A DNA stretch of 64,000 nucleotides from Streptomyces camelliae (GCF_027625935.1 NZ_CP115300.1:8742001-8806000), one strand, 5' to 3'; shown: positions 8,481-18,452, numbered from the stretch's first letter. Notes: generated by a model from the sequence alone, not told the origin. Numbers and translations are program-made.

Positions 8481-10970
8481 TCACCCGTGCCGGCCCGGGC
8501 GGGAGGAGGTGGGGGTTGGCGAGGTCCCGCCGGTGGTGGTCCCGGTGGTGCCTCCGGTACCTCCGGTGCCTCCGCCGATCAGGCCGCCGTCGGTCGCGCC
8601 GCCGGTGGTGGTCCCGGTGGTGGTGCCGCCGGTCGTGGTGCCTGAGGTGTCGGTCGGGGTCGGGGAAGGACAGTGACGCTTCTGGTGGCACGCTCCGGCG
8701 GAGGGGCTCGGGCTGGGCGAGGTGGTCGGGCTCGCCGGGGCCGTGCTCGGGGGCGCGGAGGGGGTGGGCGACGGGGCGCCGTACTCGTCGGTGCCCTGGC
8801 CCAGCTGCGGTGCCGGCGGGAACTGCTGGACCGGCTGCCCCTGGAGGGCGGCGGTCATGTAGCCGGTCCACACCTCGGTGGGCATGTCGGCGCCGAAGAC
8901 CTTGGAGAAGCCGCCGACGCCCTTCATCGACTGCAGGCCGGAGTTCTTCGGGTCCTCCTTGAACATGCTCACGGACGTGACCAGTTGCGGGGTGTAGCCG
9001 ATGAACCAGGCCGACTTGTAGTCGTCGGTCGTGCCGGTCTTGCCGGCCACCGGGCGGCCCAGGGCCTGGGCGTTGGTGCCCGTACCGCTCTTCACGACAC
9101 CCTGCAGGACGTCGGTGACGGTGTCGGCGGTCGAGGAGGGCATGGCCGTGGTGCCCTTGGGTGCCTCGAAGCCGGGCAGCTGCTGGCCGCCGGCGACGAC
9201 CTTGGATACCGAGTACGGCTCGTGCTGGACGCCGCCGTCGTCGAAGGTGGCGTACACGTCGGCCATGCGGATCGCCGACGGGGTGGAGGTGCCGATGTAG
9301 AAGCCGGGGGTGTCGTACTGCAGGCTCTTGCGCAGCAGGCCCGCCTTGAGGGCTTCGCCCTCCACGTTGTTGTAGCCGACGTACTCGCCGAGCTGGACGT
9401 AGGGGGTGTTGACGGACTGCTCCATGGCCTTGCGCAGGGTGATGTAACCCCATTTCGTGGGCACGTCGTTGCGCTGGTGGAGAAGGCCCGTGGGGTCGTT
9501 CGAGTCCGGCATTTCCTGGCCCTGCTGGTTCTTGATGGTGATGCCGTCGTCGCCGTTGAACTTGGAGTCCGGGGTCACCGGTGAGGCCGGTTGGCCCGGG
9601 GACAGGACGGCGCCGTGGTCCAGGGCGGCGGCCAGGTCGATGGGCTTGAAGGTGGAGCCGACCGGCACACCCGTGGCGTCGGCGTTGTCGGTCCAGTGGC
9701 CCTTGTCCCAGCCCGCCCCGCCGTACAGCGCCACGACCGCTCCGGTCGACGGATCGATCGAGGCCGCGCCGACCTGGACGTCCTTGTCGGCCGAGCGGTG
9801 CCCCGCGTCGAGGTGCTTCTTCTCCATCGCCGCGACGGACGCCGACAGCGCGTTCACCTTCTTCTTGTCGAAGGTGGTGTAGATCTGGTAGCCGCCGTGG
9901 CCGAGCTGCTGGTCGGTGAGGGACGAGTGGGCCTCGACGTACTTCTCCGCGGTCTGCACCAGATAGCCGGTCTGCCCGGACATCCCGGCCGACGGCGCGT
10001 ACGGCTTGGGCGTGGGGAACCCGGCGGCCAGGTACTGCTGTTCCTGGGCGCCGGTGATCTTGTTGATCTTGGCCATGCGGTCCAGCACGTACTTCCAGCG
10101 CGCCTCGGCCTGGGCCTTGGCCTGCGGGTCGGTGTCGGCGTGCATCAGCAGGCTCGGCTCGTTGACTGTGGCGGCGATGAACGCGCCCTGGCTGACGGTC
10201 AGCTGGGAGGCGTGCTCGTGGTAGTAGGTGCGGGCCGCGGCCTCGATGCCGTAGGCGTCCCGGCCGTAGTAGCAGCTGTTGAGATAGCCCTGCAGGATCT
10301 GCTGCTTGGACATCTGGTCGCCGATCTTCAGGGAGATCATGATCTCCCTGAGCTTGCGGGTGACCGACTGGCTCTGGGTGAGGTAGGTGTTCTTCACGAA
10401 CTGCTGGGTGATGGTGGATCCGGACTGCACCTCACCGCCCGTGGCCATGTGGTACACGGCGCGGAGCATGCCCTGCGTGTCGACGCCGGGGTCGGAGTAG
10501 AAGGTGGCGTTCTCCGCGGCGAGGAAGTCCCACTGCACCAGCTTCGGGACCTCGGCGAGGTCGACGTTCTGCCGGTTGGTCGATCCCTGCGTGGCCATCA
10601 CCGAACCGTCGGACCAGTAGTAGGTGTTGCTCTGCAGCTGGGTGCTGGGGTTCGCGCTCGGGATGGTCGTGGTGGCGTAGGCGTACCCGAACAGGCCCAC
10701 CAGGCCGCCGAAGAACAGCAGGAACGTGCCGGACACCAGCTTCCACGAGGGCAGCCACCGCCGAAGGCCCCGCTTGCCCGCCCGCGGGTAGTCGATGAGG
10801 CGGCGTCGGCCGGTGCGCCTGGCCTCCGCGCCTCGCGTGTCCGCCGCGCGGCGGCCCCGTCCGGCGCCGGCCTTGGCGGCCCTGCGCGCCGCTGCCCGGC
10901 CGCCCTGCGGCATGCCGTCCGAGCCGGCCGGCCCGGTCCTCCCCGACGGTCGGCGCCGGTGTTCACTCAT
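8481..10970 (-). CDS. Class A penicillin-binding protein (transglycosylase/transpeptidase)
   Basis: An 829-residue bifunctional peptidoglycan synthase. I chose the ATG at 10970 because GAGGAG lies 8 bases upstream. A basic cytoplasmic tail is followed by one membrane segment (about residues 80-105). The GT51 transglycosylase carries ENATFYSD (catalytic Glu region) and SGSTITQQFVKN. The transpeptidase has the triad motifs STFK (serine nucleophile), SVN and KTGTT. The last 110 residues are a Pro/Thr/Ser/Gly-rich low-complexity tail, probably in the cell wall. It acts outside the membrane in cell-wall synthesis. Confidence 0.95.
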   Translation of the reverse strand: MSEHRRRPSGRTGPAGSDGMPQGGRAAARRAAKAGAGRGRRAADTRGAEARRTGRRRLIDYPRAGKRGLRRWLPSWKLVSGTFLLFFGGLVGLFGYAYATTTIPSANPSTQLQSNTYYWSDGSVMATQGSTNRQNVDLAEVPKLVQWDFLAAENATFYSDPGVDTQGMLRAVYHMATGGEVQSGSTITQQFVKNTYLTQSQSVTRKLREIMISLKIGDQMSKQQILQGYLNSCYYGRDAYGIEAAARTYYHEHASQLTVSQGAFIAATVNEPSLLMHADTDPQAKAQAEARWKYVLDRMAKINKITGAQEQQYLAAGFPTPKPYAPSAGMSGQTGYLVQTAEKYVEAHSSLTDQQLGHGGYQIYTTFDKKKVNALSASVAAMEKKHLDAGHRSADKDVQVGAASIDPSTGAVVALYGGAGWDKGHWTDNADATGVPVGSTFKPIDLAAALDHGAVLSPGQPASPVTPDSKFNGDDGITIKNQQGQEMPDSNDPTGLLHQRNDVPTKWGYITLRKAMEQSVNTPYVQLGEYVGYNNVEGEALKAGLLRKSLQYDTPGFYIGTSTPSAIRMADVYATFDDGGVQHEPYSVSKVVAGGQQLPGFEAPKGTTAMPSSTADTVTDVLQGVVKSGTGTNAQALGRPVAGKTGTTDDYKSAWFIGYTPQLVTSVSMFKEDPKNSGLQSMKGVGGFSKVFGADMPTEVWTGYMTAALQGQPVQQFPPAPQLGQGTDEYGAPSPTPSAPPSTAPASPTTSPSPSPSAGACHQKRHCPSPTPTDTSGTTTGGTTTGTTTGGATDGGLIGGGTGGTGGTTGTTTGGTSPTPTSSRPGRHG

Positions 10971-11182
10971 ACTCGCCACTCCTCAGCCAGGCACGGGCCT
11001 GTCCGCCGCGGTGCATCCGGCCCGACCCCCGCGGTGCGGCATGGGGACCTGACCTGGGGCGGAACGATCACTCCCGGCAACTCCTACAAGTTGTCAGAGT
11101 AGGCGGTGCCCGGCGGGCGCCGACAACCGGCCCCGGGCAAAGTCACACGGCGCGGTCACGGCCGCGGCGTGGTGCGCGGCGG

Positions 11183-12187
11183 TCACAGGTCGTTCAGCAG
11201 TACGGCCGCCCCGTCGAAGCGCCCCGCCTTCAGATCGGTCAGCGCCCGCGGGGCCTCGGACAGCGGGTAGGGATGGGTGGTGGCCCGGACGCCGTACCGG
11301 GCCGCGAGGGCTAGGAAGTCCCGGCCGTTGTCCCGGGTGTTGGAGGTGACGCTGCGCAGCTCCTTCTCGTAGAACAGCTCGCTGCTGTAGTGCAGGACGG
11401 GGACGTCGCTGAGATGGATGCCCGCGACCGCCAGCACCCCGCCCCGGTCCAGCGCCCGCAGGGCCACCGGTACGAGCTCACCGGCCGGCGCGAACAGGAT
11501 CGCCCCGTCCAGCGGCTCCGGCGGCTGGTCGTACGCGCCACGGGCCGAGGCACAGCCGAGGCCGAGCGCGAGCCGTCTCGACGGCTCGTCGCGGGTCAGG
11601 ACGTGCACGGTGGCCCCCTGCGCCAGGGCGACCTGAGCGCACAGGTGTGCGCTGCCGCCGAAGCCGTACAGCCCGAGGCGCCCGCCCGGCGGCAGTGACG
11701 TCCGCAGCAGCGCCCGGTAGCCGATGATGCCCGCGCACAGCAACGGCGCCAGCGCGACGTCGTCCACGTCCGCCGGCAGCCGGTAGGCGAAAGCGGCCGG
11801 AACGGTCGTGTACTCGGCGTAACCTCCGTCGGCGTCCCAGCCGGTGTACTCGGACCCGGGGCACAGGTTCTCGTCCCCGCGCAGGCAGTACCGGCACGTG
11901 CCGTCCGTGCGGCGCAGCCACGCCACCCCCACCCGGTCGCCGACCGCCCACCCGCTCACGCCCGCGCCGAGGGCCGCGACCGTGCCGGCCACCTCGTGCC
12001 CGGGCGTCACTCCCGCCCGGCGCACCGGCAGGTCGCCCTCGGTGACATGCAGATCGGTACGGCACACCCCGCACGCCCGCACCCGCACCAGCAGGTCGCC
12101 GGACCCCGGCACCGGGACGGGCCGTTCCACGAGCCGCAGCGGCCCGTTCTCCACCGGCCCCGGCCGAGCCACCACCCAAGCACGCAT
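11183..12187 (-). CDS. Zinc-dependent alcohol dehydrogenase (MDR family)
   Basis: A 334-residue medium-chain dehydrogenase starting at ATG 12187 behind GGAGGCGGAGGCG. Catalytic zinc motifs are present: CGVCRTDLH and [10 protein letters not shown]. The Rossmann region is [17 protein letters not shown]. The structural-zinc loop reads [17 protein letters not shown], with only three cysteines; Asp or Thr stands where the first Cys is expected. Family members oxidise short alcohols or reduce aldehydes with NAD(P). It lies 29 bases downstream of the GH65 gene, so the two are probably co-transcribed. Confidence 0.88.
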   Translation of the reverse strand: MRAWVVARPGPVENGPLRLVERPVPVPGSGDLLVRVRACGVCRTDLHVTEGDLPVRRAGVTPGHEVAGTVAALGAGVSGWAVGDRVGVAWLRRTDGTCRYCLRGDENLCPGSEYTGWDADGGYAEYTTVPAAFAYRLPADVDDVALAPLLCAGIIGYRALLRTSLPPGGRLGLYGFGGSAHLCAQVALAQGATVHVLTRDEPSRRLALGLGCASARGAYDQPPEPLDGAILFAPAGELVPVALRALDRGGVLAVAGIHLSDVPVLHYSSELFYEKELRSVTSNTRDNGRDFLALAARYGVRATTHPYPLSEAPRALTDLKAGRFDGAAVLLNDL

Positions 12188-12216
12188 CGCCTCCGCCTCC
12201 TGTCTGTCATCACCCT

Positions 12217-13899
12217 TCACCCGGACGAGGCGCTCGGCAGCACGAGCGAGCAGGTCTCTCCGGGCGCGATCGTCACCGTGCGGTCGGCCGGCATCACGCG
12301 GATCGGCGACTCCTCCGAGTCGGGCACGCTGATCTCCAGCAGCCCGCTGCGCCGCCCTACGCCGACGCCCCAGTGACCGCGATAGCGCAGGGTGAACCCG
12401 TACTCGGAGAGCGCCGGCAGCGGCACCGGGTCCAGCCACAGGGCGTCCTCGCGGGTCTCCAGCCCCGTCAGGCCGCGCTGGAACAGGTCGAGAGTCCCGG
12501 CCATGGCCCCGAGATGGATGCCCTCGCCGGTCGTGCCGCCCTGGATGTCGGCGATGTCGGCCTCCAGGGCCTCACGGACGTAACTCCATGCCTCGGCCCG
12601 TCTGGCGCGGGCGAGGACCAGGCCGTGGACGAGCCCGCTGAGGGTGGAGCCGTGGCTGGTGCGCCGCAGGTAGTAGTCGACGGTCGTCCGCCAGACGTCG
12701 TCGTCCAGGTCGTAGCCGAGCCGCCGGAACCGCGCCTGCGGTTCGGCGGGCGAGAACAGGTAGCCGAGCATGAGGACGTCGGCCTGCTTGGACGCCTTGT
12801 AGCGGTTGACCGTGTCGTCCTCGGCTTCCAGGATCCGGTCCAGCCGCCGGATGGTGCCGTAGCGCTTGCGGTAGGCGTCCCAGTCGAGCTCGGCGAGGCC
12901 GTCGTAGCCCTCGAACTGGCTGATGACGCCCTCGTGGAACGGCACCCGCAACCGGCGGGAGACGTCGTCCCACCGCGGCAGCTCGTCGGTGTCCAGCCGG
13001 ACCCGGTGGAACAGTTCCTCGCGGCGCCACGCGGGCAGACGCCGGCCGAGCTCCAGGGTGCGGGTGAGGACCCAGGCGGCGGTGACGTTGGTGTACGCGT
13101 TGTCGTCCAGGCCGGGGCGGTCGGCGCCCGGGTAGCTGTCGTGGTATTCGTCGGGGCCCACGACACCGCGGATCCGGTAACGGCCCGTGCCGGGGTCGAG
13201 GGCCGCGAGATCCGCCCAGAAGCGGGCGATCTGCAGCAGCATCTCCGCCCCCTTGGTGTGCAGGTACTCCGTGTCGCCGGTCGCCTCGCAGTACCGCCGG
13301 ACGTTGTGGGCGACGGCCGAGCCCACGTGGTGCTGCAACCGGGAGTGGTCGGGCAGCCAGCGGCCCGAGGCGGGATTGAGATGCCACTCCTGGGTCTCCT
13401 CACGGCCGTCGCTGCCGCTCTGCCACGGGTACATCACACCGAAGACCGTCCGCAGGGCGGCCAGGTGCGGATCCCCCATGTGCACCAGGCGGGTCTGCTC
13501 GACGCCGAGCAGGCCCGACTCGTCGCCGCGGTGGCGGAAGGACCGGGTGAGCGTGCCCCGGCACAGATCCAGGACGTGCGTGTGGTCCAGGAGCGTGTGC
13601 GTGCCGGAGGAGAACCACGGACCCCACGCCGCCTCGGCGTGGCGCAGACGGAACCGGAGAGGCAGCCAGTCCGGGAGGTTGACCAGGTCCTCGTTCACCA
13701 CCTGCCGCCCCGCCACGGTCGACTCCCGGCGGTTGTAGCACCCGGCCGCGTAGGTGCCGGGGCAGTGCACCAGACCGGCCCGGTGTTCGGGCAGCGCGCC
13801 CCGCGTGGCGAAGTAGCCGTTGCCGAGCGTGCAGAGCGATTCCCGCAGGCGCTCCGTGCCGGGGGCGTAGCCCGTCCACTCCCATGTCCACTCCGACAT
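12217..13899 (-). CDS. GH65 glycoside phosphorylase with a large internal deletion
   Basis: A 560-residue protein; family members (trehalose, maltose and kojibiose phosphorylases) are usually 750-800 residues. The N-terminal beta-domain starts normally ([20 protein letters not shown]) but breaks off at DPHLAALRT. The next residues, [15 protein letters not shown], belong deep in the catalytic (alpha/alpha)6 barrel. About 200-250 residues, including the VFWDELFV substrate region, are missing without a frame change. The general acid Glu in [10 protein letters not shown] is kept. Start ATG 13899 follows AGAGGGG. It is probably inactive although still open. Confidence 0.85.
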   Translation of the reverse strand: MSEWTWEWTGYAPGTERLRESLCTLGNGYFATRGALPEHRAGLVHCPGTYAAGCYNRRESTVAGRQVVNEDLVNLPDWLPLRFRLRHAEAAWGPWFSSGTHTLLDHTHVLDLCRGTLTRSFRHRGDESGLLGVEQTRLVHMGDPHLAALRTVFGVMYPWQSGSDGREETQEWHLNPASGRWLPDHSRLQHHVGSAVAHNVRRYCEATGDTEYLHTKGAEMLLQIARFWADLAALDPGTGRYRIRGVVGPDEYHDSYPGADRPGLDDNAYTNVTAAWVLTRTLELGRRLPAWRREELFHRVRLDTDELPRWDDVSRRLRVPFHEGVISQFEGYDGLAELDWDAYRKRYGTIRRLDRILEAEDDTVNRYKASKQADVLMLGYLFSPAEPQARFRRLGYDLDDDVWRTTVDYYLRRTSHGSTLSGLVHGLVLARARRAEAWSYVREALEADIADIQGGTTGEGIHLGAMAGTLDLFQRGLTGLETREDALWLDPVPLPALSEYGFTLRYRGHWGVGVGRRSGLLEISVPDSEESPIRVMPADRTVTIAPGETCSLVLPSASSG

Positions 13900-13957
13900 C
13901 CGCGCACCCCTCTCGCTCGCACGGGACCGTGCACGGCCCGGATGGATCCGGCGGGCC

Positions 13958-14833
13958 TCAGACCGGCTGCGGAACCACGGCGACCGGGCACGCGGAGTGA
14001 TGCAGCAGGGCGTGGGCGACCCTGCCGAGCTGCAGCCCGAAGCGACCGTGCCGGCGTTTCGCGCCGACGACGATCAGGTCGGCCTCGGCCGATGCCTCCA
14101 GCAGGACGCGATGCGCCGGCCCTTCGACGGCCAGGCTGCGGACATCCACCCCGGGATGCGCCCGCACGGAAGCGCGCAGGGCATCCGCGAGGGCGGTCGC
14201 GGCACGCTCCTCGCGCAGCCGTGCGGCGTCGTCCGCGATGAGCATGTGGTCCACGGGCTCCTGCGCGGGGTTGCGCCAGGCCCGTACGGCCGTCAGGGCG
14301 CAGCCGCGTACCTCGGCCTCGCGGACGGCGAACCGAACGGCGCCCTCGGCCCCCGTCGGGTCCCCGACACCCACCACGACGCGGTGCCGGGCCCCCGTGA
14401 TGCCGGGTTCCGTGCCCCGGACCACGACGACCGGACAGACGGCGCGAGCGGCCACCGCGAGGCTGACCGACCCGAGCAGCATCCCGGCGATCTCGCCGCG
14501 CCCGCGTGAGCCCGTGACCAGTGCGAACGCATCGGGTGCCGTACGCAGCAGCACGGACACGGCGTCCTCGGCCATGACCCTGCCCGACACCTTCACCTCC
14601 GGATTGCGCGACCGGGCCCGCTCCACGCCGGACGCGACGATGTGCTCTGCCATGACCTCCGCGCCGGGGTGGCCGGTGCCGAAGGAGGGCTGTGCTCCCT
14701 CGTAGGCCTCCCACAGGGACGCATGGACCAGGTGCAGGGGGAGTCCGTGCCGTGCCGCCTCGTCCACCGCCCAGTCGACCGCCGTCAGACTGGAGTCCGA
14801 GCCGTCGACCCCCACGACCAGGGGGAGTTCCAT
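13958..14833 (-). CDS. Universal stress protein, tandem USP domains
   Basis: A 291-residue protein with two UspA domains. Start ATG 14833 gives MELPLVVGVDGSDSSL. The first domain has a full ATP-binding signature, GSRGRGEIAGMLLGSVS (G-x2-G-x9-G-S). The second reads GAKRRHGRFGLQLGRVA and lacks the final Gly-Ser. Such proteins bind adenine nucleotides in the cytoplasm and accumulate in starved or oxygen-limited cells. In mycobacteria many are DosR targets. It is most similar within this window to the USPs at 16.3, 21.8 and 32.4 kb. Confidence 0.92.
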   Translation of the reverse strand: MELPLVVGVDGSDSSLTAVDWAVDEAARHGLPLHLVHASLWEAYEGAQPSFGTGHPGAEVMAEHIVASGVERARSRNPEVKVSGRVMAEDAVSVLLRTAPDAFALVTGSRGRGEIAGMLLGSVSLAVAARAVCPVVVVRGTEPGITGARHRVVVGVGDPTGAEGAVRFAVREAEVRGCALTAVRAWRNPAQEPVDHMLIADDAARLREERAATALADALRASVRAHPGVDVRSLAVEGPAHRVLLEASAEADLIVVGAKRRHGRFGLQLGRVAHALLHHSACPVAVVPQPV

Positions 14834-15063
14834 CGCCGTCACCGTCCTCTCCGCCAGGCTGCCCGGAGCCCCTCTGAATACCGTCGCACCGGCCGCGCGG
14901 CGCCGCGACACGCCCGGCCCCGGAGGGCGGGGCCGCGCCGGTGCGCGGCCGCCCGGATTGCGGTGATGCCGGAGACGATGGCCGGGCCGGGGAGCTGATG
15001 AGCACGCCCGCTGTCACGGTCCGCGCGCCTGCGGCCGGACGAGGACATCGAGGAGGAGGCCGG

Positions 15064-15996
15064 CTACTGGTCGGCCGGAGTGATCCGGCGGCCCGTGAGG
15101 CTCGTGGGCCGGATCGACACCCACATCTCGCGCCGGCCGCCCGCCCACGGCGTGGTGTGGGCCTGCCGGGTGAGCCTGCGCACGGCCTCGGGGTCCGTCA
15201 CCACGCTCGCGGGGCCCACGGCGAGCACGCTCCAGCCCTGGCTCAGCGCCTCGTCCACGTGATCGACCTCGAAAGCGACCTCCCGTTCCGCGGCCGCGGC
15301 CGTCACCGAATCGGGCGTGGTCCGGAAGGCGATGGTGTCGTCGACGACCTCGTAGTTGACCGGCACGACCGCCGGACGGCCGGCGGAGTCCGTCACCGCG
15401 ACGCGCCCCACGCCGTGCGTGGACAGCAAGGTGCGGCACTCCTCCACGCTGAGATCCCGCAATCGGGGGTGCAGCAGCGCGTGGCCCTGCCCCGGCGGGA
15501 GATCCAGGCCTCCGCCACGCAGCGCGGCGACCGTGGTGCCCAGGGCGTCGGCCAGCCTGATGAGGGTTCCCAGGGTCGGGTCGGCGGGCCGTTCCTCCAG
15601 GTATGCCAGGTAGTCGGGCGACATCCGGGCGCGAGCGGCCGCCTCCTCCCGGCTGAGCCCCCTTCTACGGCGTTCCACGCCCACGCGCCGGCCGATGTCG
15701 CCCGGGTCGGCCGCCCGGGCCGCCGTGGATGTGCTCTCCGCGCGGCCCGCGCCCGCCGGCCGTGCCTCAGGCCGGGACACCGGCTGTCCCTGTTCCAGCG
15801 GTTCAAGGTGTTCAAGGTGGCGGACGTGGGCATCGGGTCCGGGGAACACGAGCGTGACTTCGTCCGTGTCCGACCAGCGCACGTCGTAGGGAGGCGTTCC
15901 GTCCTCGTGGTGGAGTCCGACGATCTCGCCGTCGCGCCGGGCCGCGCCGGTCGTCGGACCTTCGATGACGAGCTGGTCGCCGAGGTGAGCTCGCAT
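15064..15996 (-). CDS. DUF1918 - XRE helix-turn-helix - pyridoxamine 5'-phosphate oxidase-like fusion
   Basis: A 310-residue three-part protein starting at ATG 15996. Residues 1-60 form a DUF1918 barrel (MRAHLGDQLVIEGP, then YDVRWSDTDEVTLVFPG). Residues 95-150 form an XRE-type DNA-binding domain (LSREEAAARARMSPDYLAYL). The rest is a PNPOx-like flavin/heme-binding split barrel (VGRVAVTDSAGRPAVVPVNY). Linking DNA binding to a flavin-type barrel suggests a redox- or cofactor-responsive regulator; that role is my inference. Related single-domain barrels occur at 37.1 and 47.2 kb. Confidence 0.85.
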   Translation of the reverse strand: MRAHLGDQLVIEGPTTGAARRDGEIVGLHHEDGTPPYDVRWSDTDEVTLVFPGPDAHVRHLEHLEPLEQGQPVSRPEARPAGAGRAESTSTAARAADPGDIGRRVGVERRRRGLSREEAAARARMSPDYLAYLEERPADPTLGTLIRLADALGTTVAALRGGGLDLPPGQGHALLHPRLRDLSVEECRTLLSTHGVGRVAVTDSAGRPAVVPVNYEVVDDTIAFRTTPDSVTAAAAEREVAFEVDHVDEALSQGWSVLAVGPASVVTDPEAVRRLTRQAHTTPWAGGRREMWVSIRPTSLTGRRITPADQ

Positions 15997-16012
15997 GATC
16001 GCCGCCCTCTCC

Positions 16013-16219
16013 TCAGAGTGATGCTGTATCCAACCTGCCACGCGGAACCCGCCGCCGCACGGCGCTTCTCCGGGTTCGGACGGGCCGTCCGGTGCCCTGC
16101 CGGGCGCCCTGCTCGTGTGCCGTCATGCCGTCGAGGTCGCGTTCGGCGGTGTGCAGCAGCTGACGGGCGAGGTCCGGCACGGCACGATCCGCCACCCGTT
16201 CGTCGACGGTCTCCGGCAC
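16013..16219 (-). CDS. Possible small protein, unknown
   Basis: A 68-residue frame starting at GTG 16219 with AAGGGCGAT just before it. The N-terminal half looks protein-like (RAVPDLARQLLHTAERDLDG, probably helical), and the C-terminal third is Arg-rich and less convincing. A GGGCCGAAAGGCCC palindrome lies 78-91 bases upstream of the GTG, the same spacing seen before several genes in this island, which argues for a real transcript. It could equally be a decayed gene. Confidence 0.35.
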   Translation of the reverse strand: MPETVDERVADRAVPDLARQLLHTAERDLDGMTAHEQGARQGTGRPVRTRRSAVRRRVPRGRLDTASL

Positions 16220-16296
16220 ATCGCCCTTGCCTTGCCTCCGGGCCGGTGTCCCGTCCTGGTCCTCTCACCATCGACCGGCAGTGGTCCTGCGCCACA

Positions 16297-16310
16297 GGGC
16301 CGAAAGGCCC
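16297..16310. promoter_or_regulatory. Palindrome GGGCC-GAAA-GGCCC, putative DevR-type box
   Basis: Perfect 5-bp arms with a 4-bp spacer. It sits 78-91 bp upstream of the GTG of the small minus-strand frame at 16219. It has the same architecture as the other boxes in this island. Confidence 0.5.
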
Positions 16311-16345
16311 GGCGGGAGTGACGTCCGGCCCCACACCGGCGGGCG

Positions 16346-17164
16346 TCACCTCTGGGGCACGACTGCGACAGGACACGGCGCGTGATGAAGCAGCGCGTGG
16401 TTGACCAGACCCAGCTGCAGACCCGGATGCCCGAGTCGCCGCCGGGCGCCCACGACCAGCAGATCCGCCATGGCGGCGGCTTCCAGCAGCGCGGGACGCG
16501 CCGGTTCCTCGATCAGGCGGCGGCTCACCGCGGCGTCGTCGTACCGTGTCACGGGGTCGCACAAAGCGTCGTCGAGCACCTGGGCCGGCGGGCGGCGGTG
16601 GGCGTCCAGGAACCACGACGGTGCTCGCGGTGTCGCACACGCACCGGACGGCGCGCTCCAGGCGTGCACCGCCACGAGCCCGCAGCGCCGCACCCGGGCC
16701 TCGCGGAACGCGAACTCCACGGCCGTGCCGCTGCCCTCCCCGTCCTTGACGCCCACGACGACGCTCCCGAACCGGGCCTCCCGGTGCTCCTCGGTGCCCC
16801 GCACCACGACGACCGGGCAGTCTGCGCGTGCCGCCACGGCGAGGCTCACCGAGCCCAGGAGCATGCCGTCGAGGCCGCCGAACCCCCTGGACCCCAGGAC
16901 CAGCGCGAAGGCGTTGCGTCCGATGCCGACCAGGGCGGAAGCCGCGTCCGCGTGCGCGACCTCGCCGGACAAGGGAACCGAGGGAGCCGCTTTCCTGGCG
17001 CGTGCCGAGGCGTCGCTGAGCACCGCGGACGCCATACGCTCACCGGCCGCCGCGTGCAGCAGCCGGAGCGGGACGCCGTGCCGGGCCGCCTCGGCGGCGG
17101 CCCAGTCGACCGCCTCAAGGCTTCCCTCGGACCCGTCGACGCCCACCACCAGGGGAATCGCCAC
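16346..17164 (-). CDS. Universal stress protein, tandem USP domains
   Basis: A 272-residue protein from GTG 17164 (VAIPLVVGVDGSEGSL), with GAGGAG 10 bases upstream. Domain one has GSRGFGGLDGMLLGSVS, a complete nucleotide-binding signature. Domain two ends GARRRLGHPGLQLGLVN, then NHALLHHAPCPVAVVPQ, with the final Gly-Ser of the signature lost. It is divergent from the alcohol dehydrogenase at 17.4 kb across 235 bases, which contain a weak CGGCC-ACTC-GGCCG palindrome at 17244-17257. The role is as for other USPs: nucleotide binding under stress. Confidence 0.9.
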   Translation of the reverse strand: MAIPLVVGVDGSEGSLEAVDWAAAEAARHGVPLRLLHAAAGERMASAVLSDASARARKAAPSVPLSGEVAHADAASALVGIGRNAFALVLGSRGFGGLDGMLLGSVSLAVAARADCPVVVVRGTEEHREARFGSVVVGVKDGEGSGTAVEFAFREARVRRCGLVAVHAWSAPSGACATPRAPSWFLDAHRRPPAQVLDDALCDPVTRYDDAAVSRRLIEEPARPALLEAAAMADLLVVGARRRLGHPGLQLGLVNHALLHHAPCPVAVVPQR

Positions 17165-17398
17165 CGCCCCTTGTCTCCTCTCGTGCCGGCTTCCCCGCGC
17201 AGGAGGACACCTATGGCACCCCGTCCGCGGGAGACGTGCGGCCCGGCCACTCGGCCGGACTGTTCGCCGGCATGTCCAGCTTGGTACGGGAGGGGGGCCG
17301 CCGCCACGCCACGGCCGGACAGCGGTCGGGCGGCCGTGTTGCCCGGACGTGCGGCGGGGGTGACCGTGGAGGTGTGGGGGAGCGAGGGAGTGAGTACC

Positions 17399-18427
17399 GT
17401 GCGAGCGCTCGTCTATCACGGCCCGTCACAGGCCTCCTGGGACACCGCCCCGGACCCTGTGATCGAGGAGCCCGGCGACGCGATCGTACGCATCGACGCC
17501 ACCACCGTCTGCGGCACCGACCTGCACATCCGGCGGGGCGACCTCCCCGAGGTGAAGCCGGGGACGGTCCTCGGCCACGAGGCCGTCGGCGAGGTCGTGG
17601 AGGTCGGCGGCGAAGTCCATCACCTGCGCCCCGGCGACCAGGTGATCGTCTCCGCCGTCTCGTCCTGCGGCGACTGCGGCGAGTGCCGGGATGCCCGGTA
17701 CGGGCAGTGCCGCGGGGGCGGCGGATGGATCCTGGGGAACCTCATCAACGGAACCCACGCCGAGCTGGTGCGGGTCCCGTTCGCCGATCACTCCACCACC
17801 CGGCGCCCGTGCTGCCTTCCGCTCGACGACGCGGTCCTGCTCGCCGAACTCCTCCCGACCGCCTACGAGGTCGGGGTCCGCAACGGGCATGTGTGCCCGG
17901 GAGACACCGTTGTCGTGGTGGGCGCGGGTCCCGTCGGCCTCGCCACCGCGGTCGTCGCGCGACTCTACTCGCCCCGCCGCGTCATCGTCGTGGACCTGGC
18001 CGACGCCCGGCTGGAGACCGCCCTGCGGGTCGGTGCCGACGCCGCCGAGTCGCCGGGCCGGATGATCGCCGACCTGGCCGAGGGACCGGGCGCCGACGTG
18101 GTCGTCGAGGCGTCGGGCGATCCGGACGGCTTCGTGCTGTGCACGCGCGCCGTCCGCACGGGGGGACACATCGCCAACATCGGCACGCACGGCAGACCGG
18201 CGACGCTGCACCTTGAGTCCCTGTGGCGCAAGAACGTGACGATCAGCATGGGCCAGGTGGACACGTCCTCCACACCGCGGCTGCTGGAGCTGATGAGGTC
18301 CGGCCGCCTGCCCGTCTGCGGGCTGGTCACCCACACCTTCGGGCTGGAGCGCATGGAGGACGCCTACGAGGTCTTCGCGCACGGCACCGCCACCGGTTCC
18401 CTCAAGATCGTGCTGCACCGCGAGTGA
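17399..18427 (+). CDS. Zinc-dependent alcohol dehydrogenase (MDR family)
   Basis: A 342-residue enzyme from GTG 17399, with GAGGGA 9 bases upstream. Motifs: CGTDLHIRRGD and LGHEAVGEVV (catalytic zinc), CGDCGECRDARYGQC (all four structural-zinc cysteines), VVVVGAGPVGLATAVVA (NAD-binding fold), and Asp in VVDLADARLE suggesting NAD preference. It is closely paralogous to the enzyme at 36 kb along its whole length. It probably interconverts alcohols and aldehydes to dispose of reductant. A USP gene follows after 25 bases, so the two form an operon. Confidence 0.92.
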   Translation: MRALVYHGPSQASWDTAPDPVIEEPGDAIVRIDATTVCGTDLHIRRGDLPEVKPGTVLGHEAVGEVVEVGGEVHHLRPGDQVIVSAVSSCGDCGECRDARYGQCRGGGGWILGNLINGTHAELVRVPFADHSTTRRPCCLPLDDAVLLAELLPTAYEVGVRNGHVCPGDTVVVVGAGPVGLATAVVARLYSPRRVIVVDLADARLETALRVGADAAESPGRMIADLAEGPGADVVVEASGDPDGFVLCTRAVRTGGHIANIGTHGRPATLHLESLWRKNVTISMGQVDTSSTPRLLELMRSGRLPVCGLVTHTFGLERMEDAYEVFAHGTATGSLKIVLHRE

Positions 18428-18452
18428 ACCCGCCGGAAGCGCGAGGTGTGCC

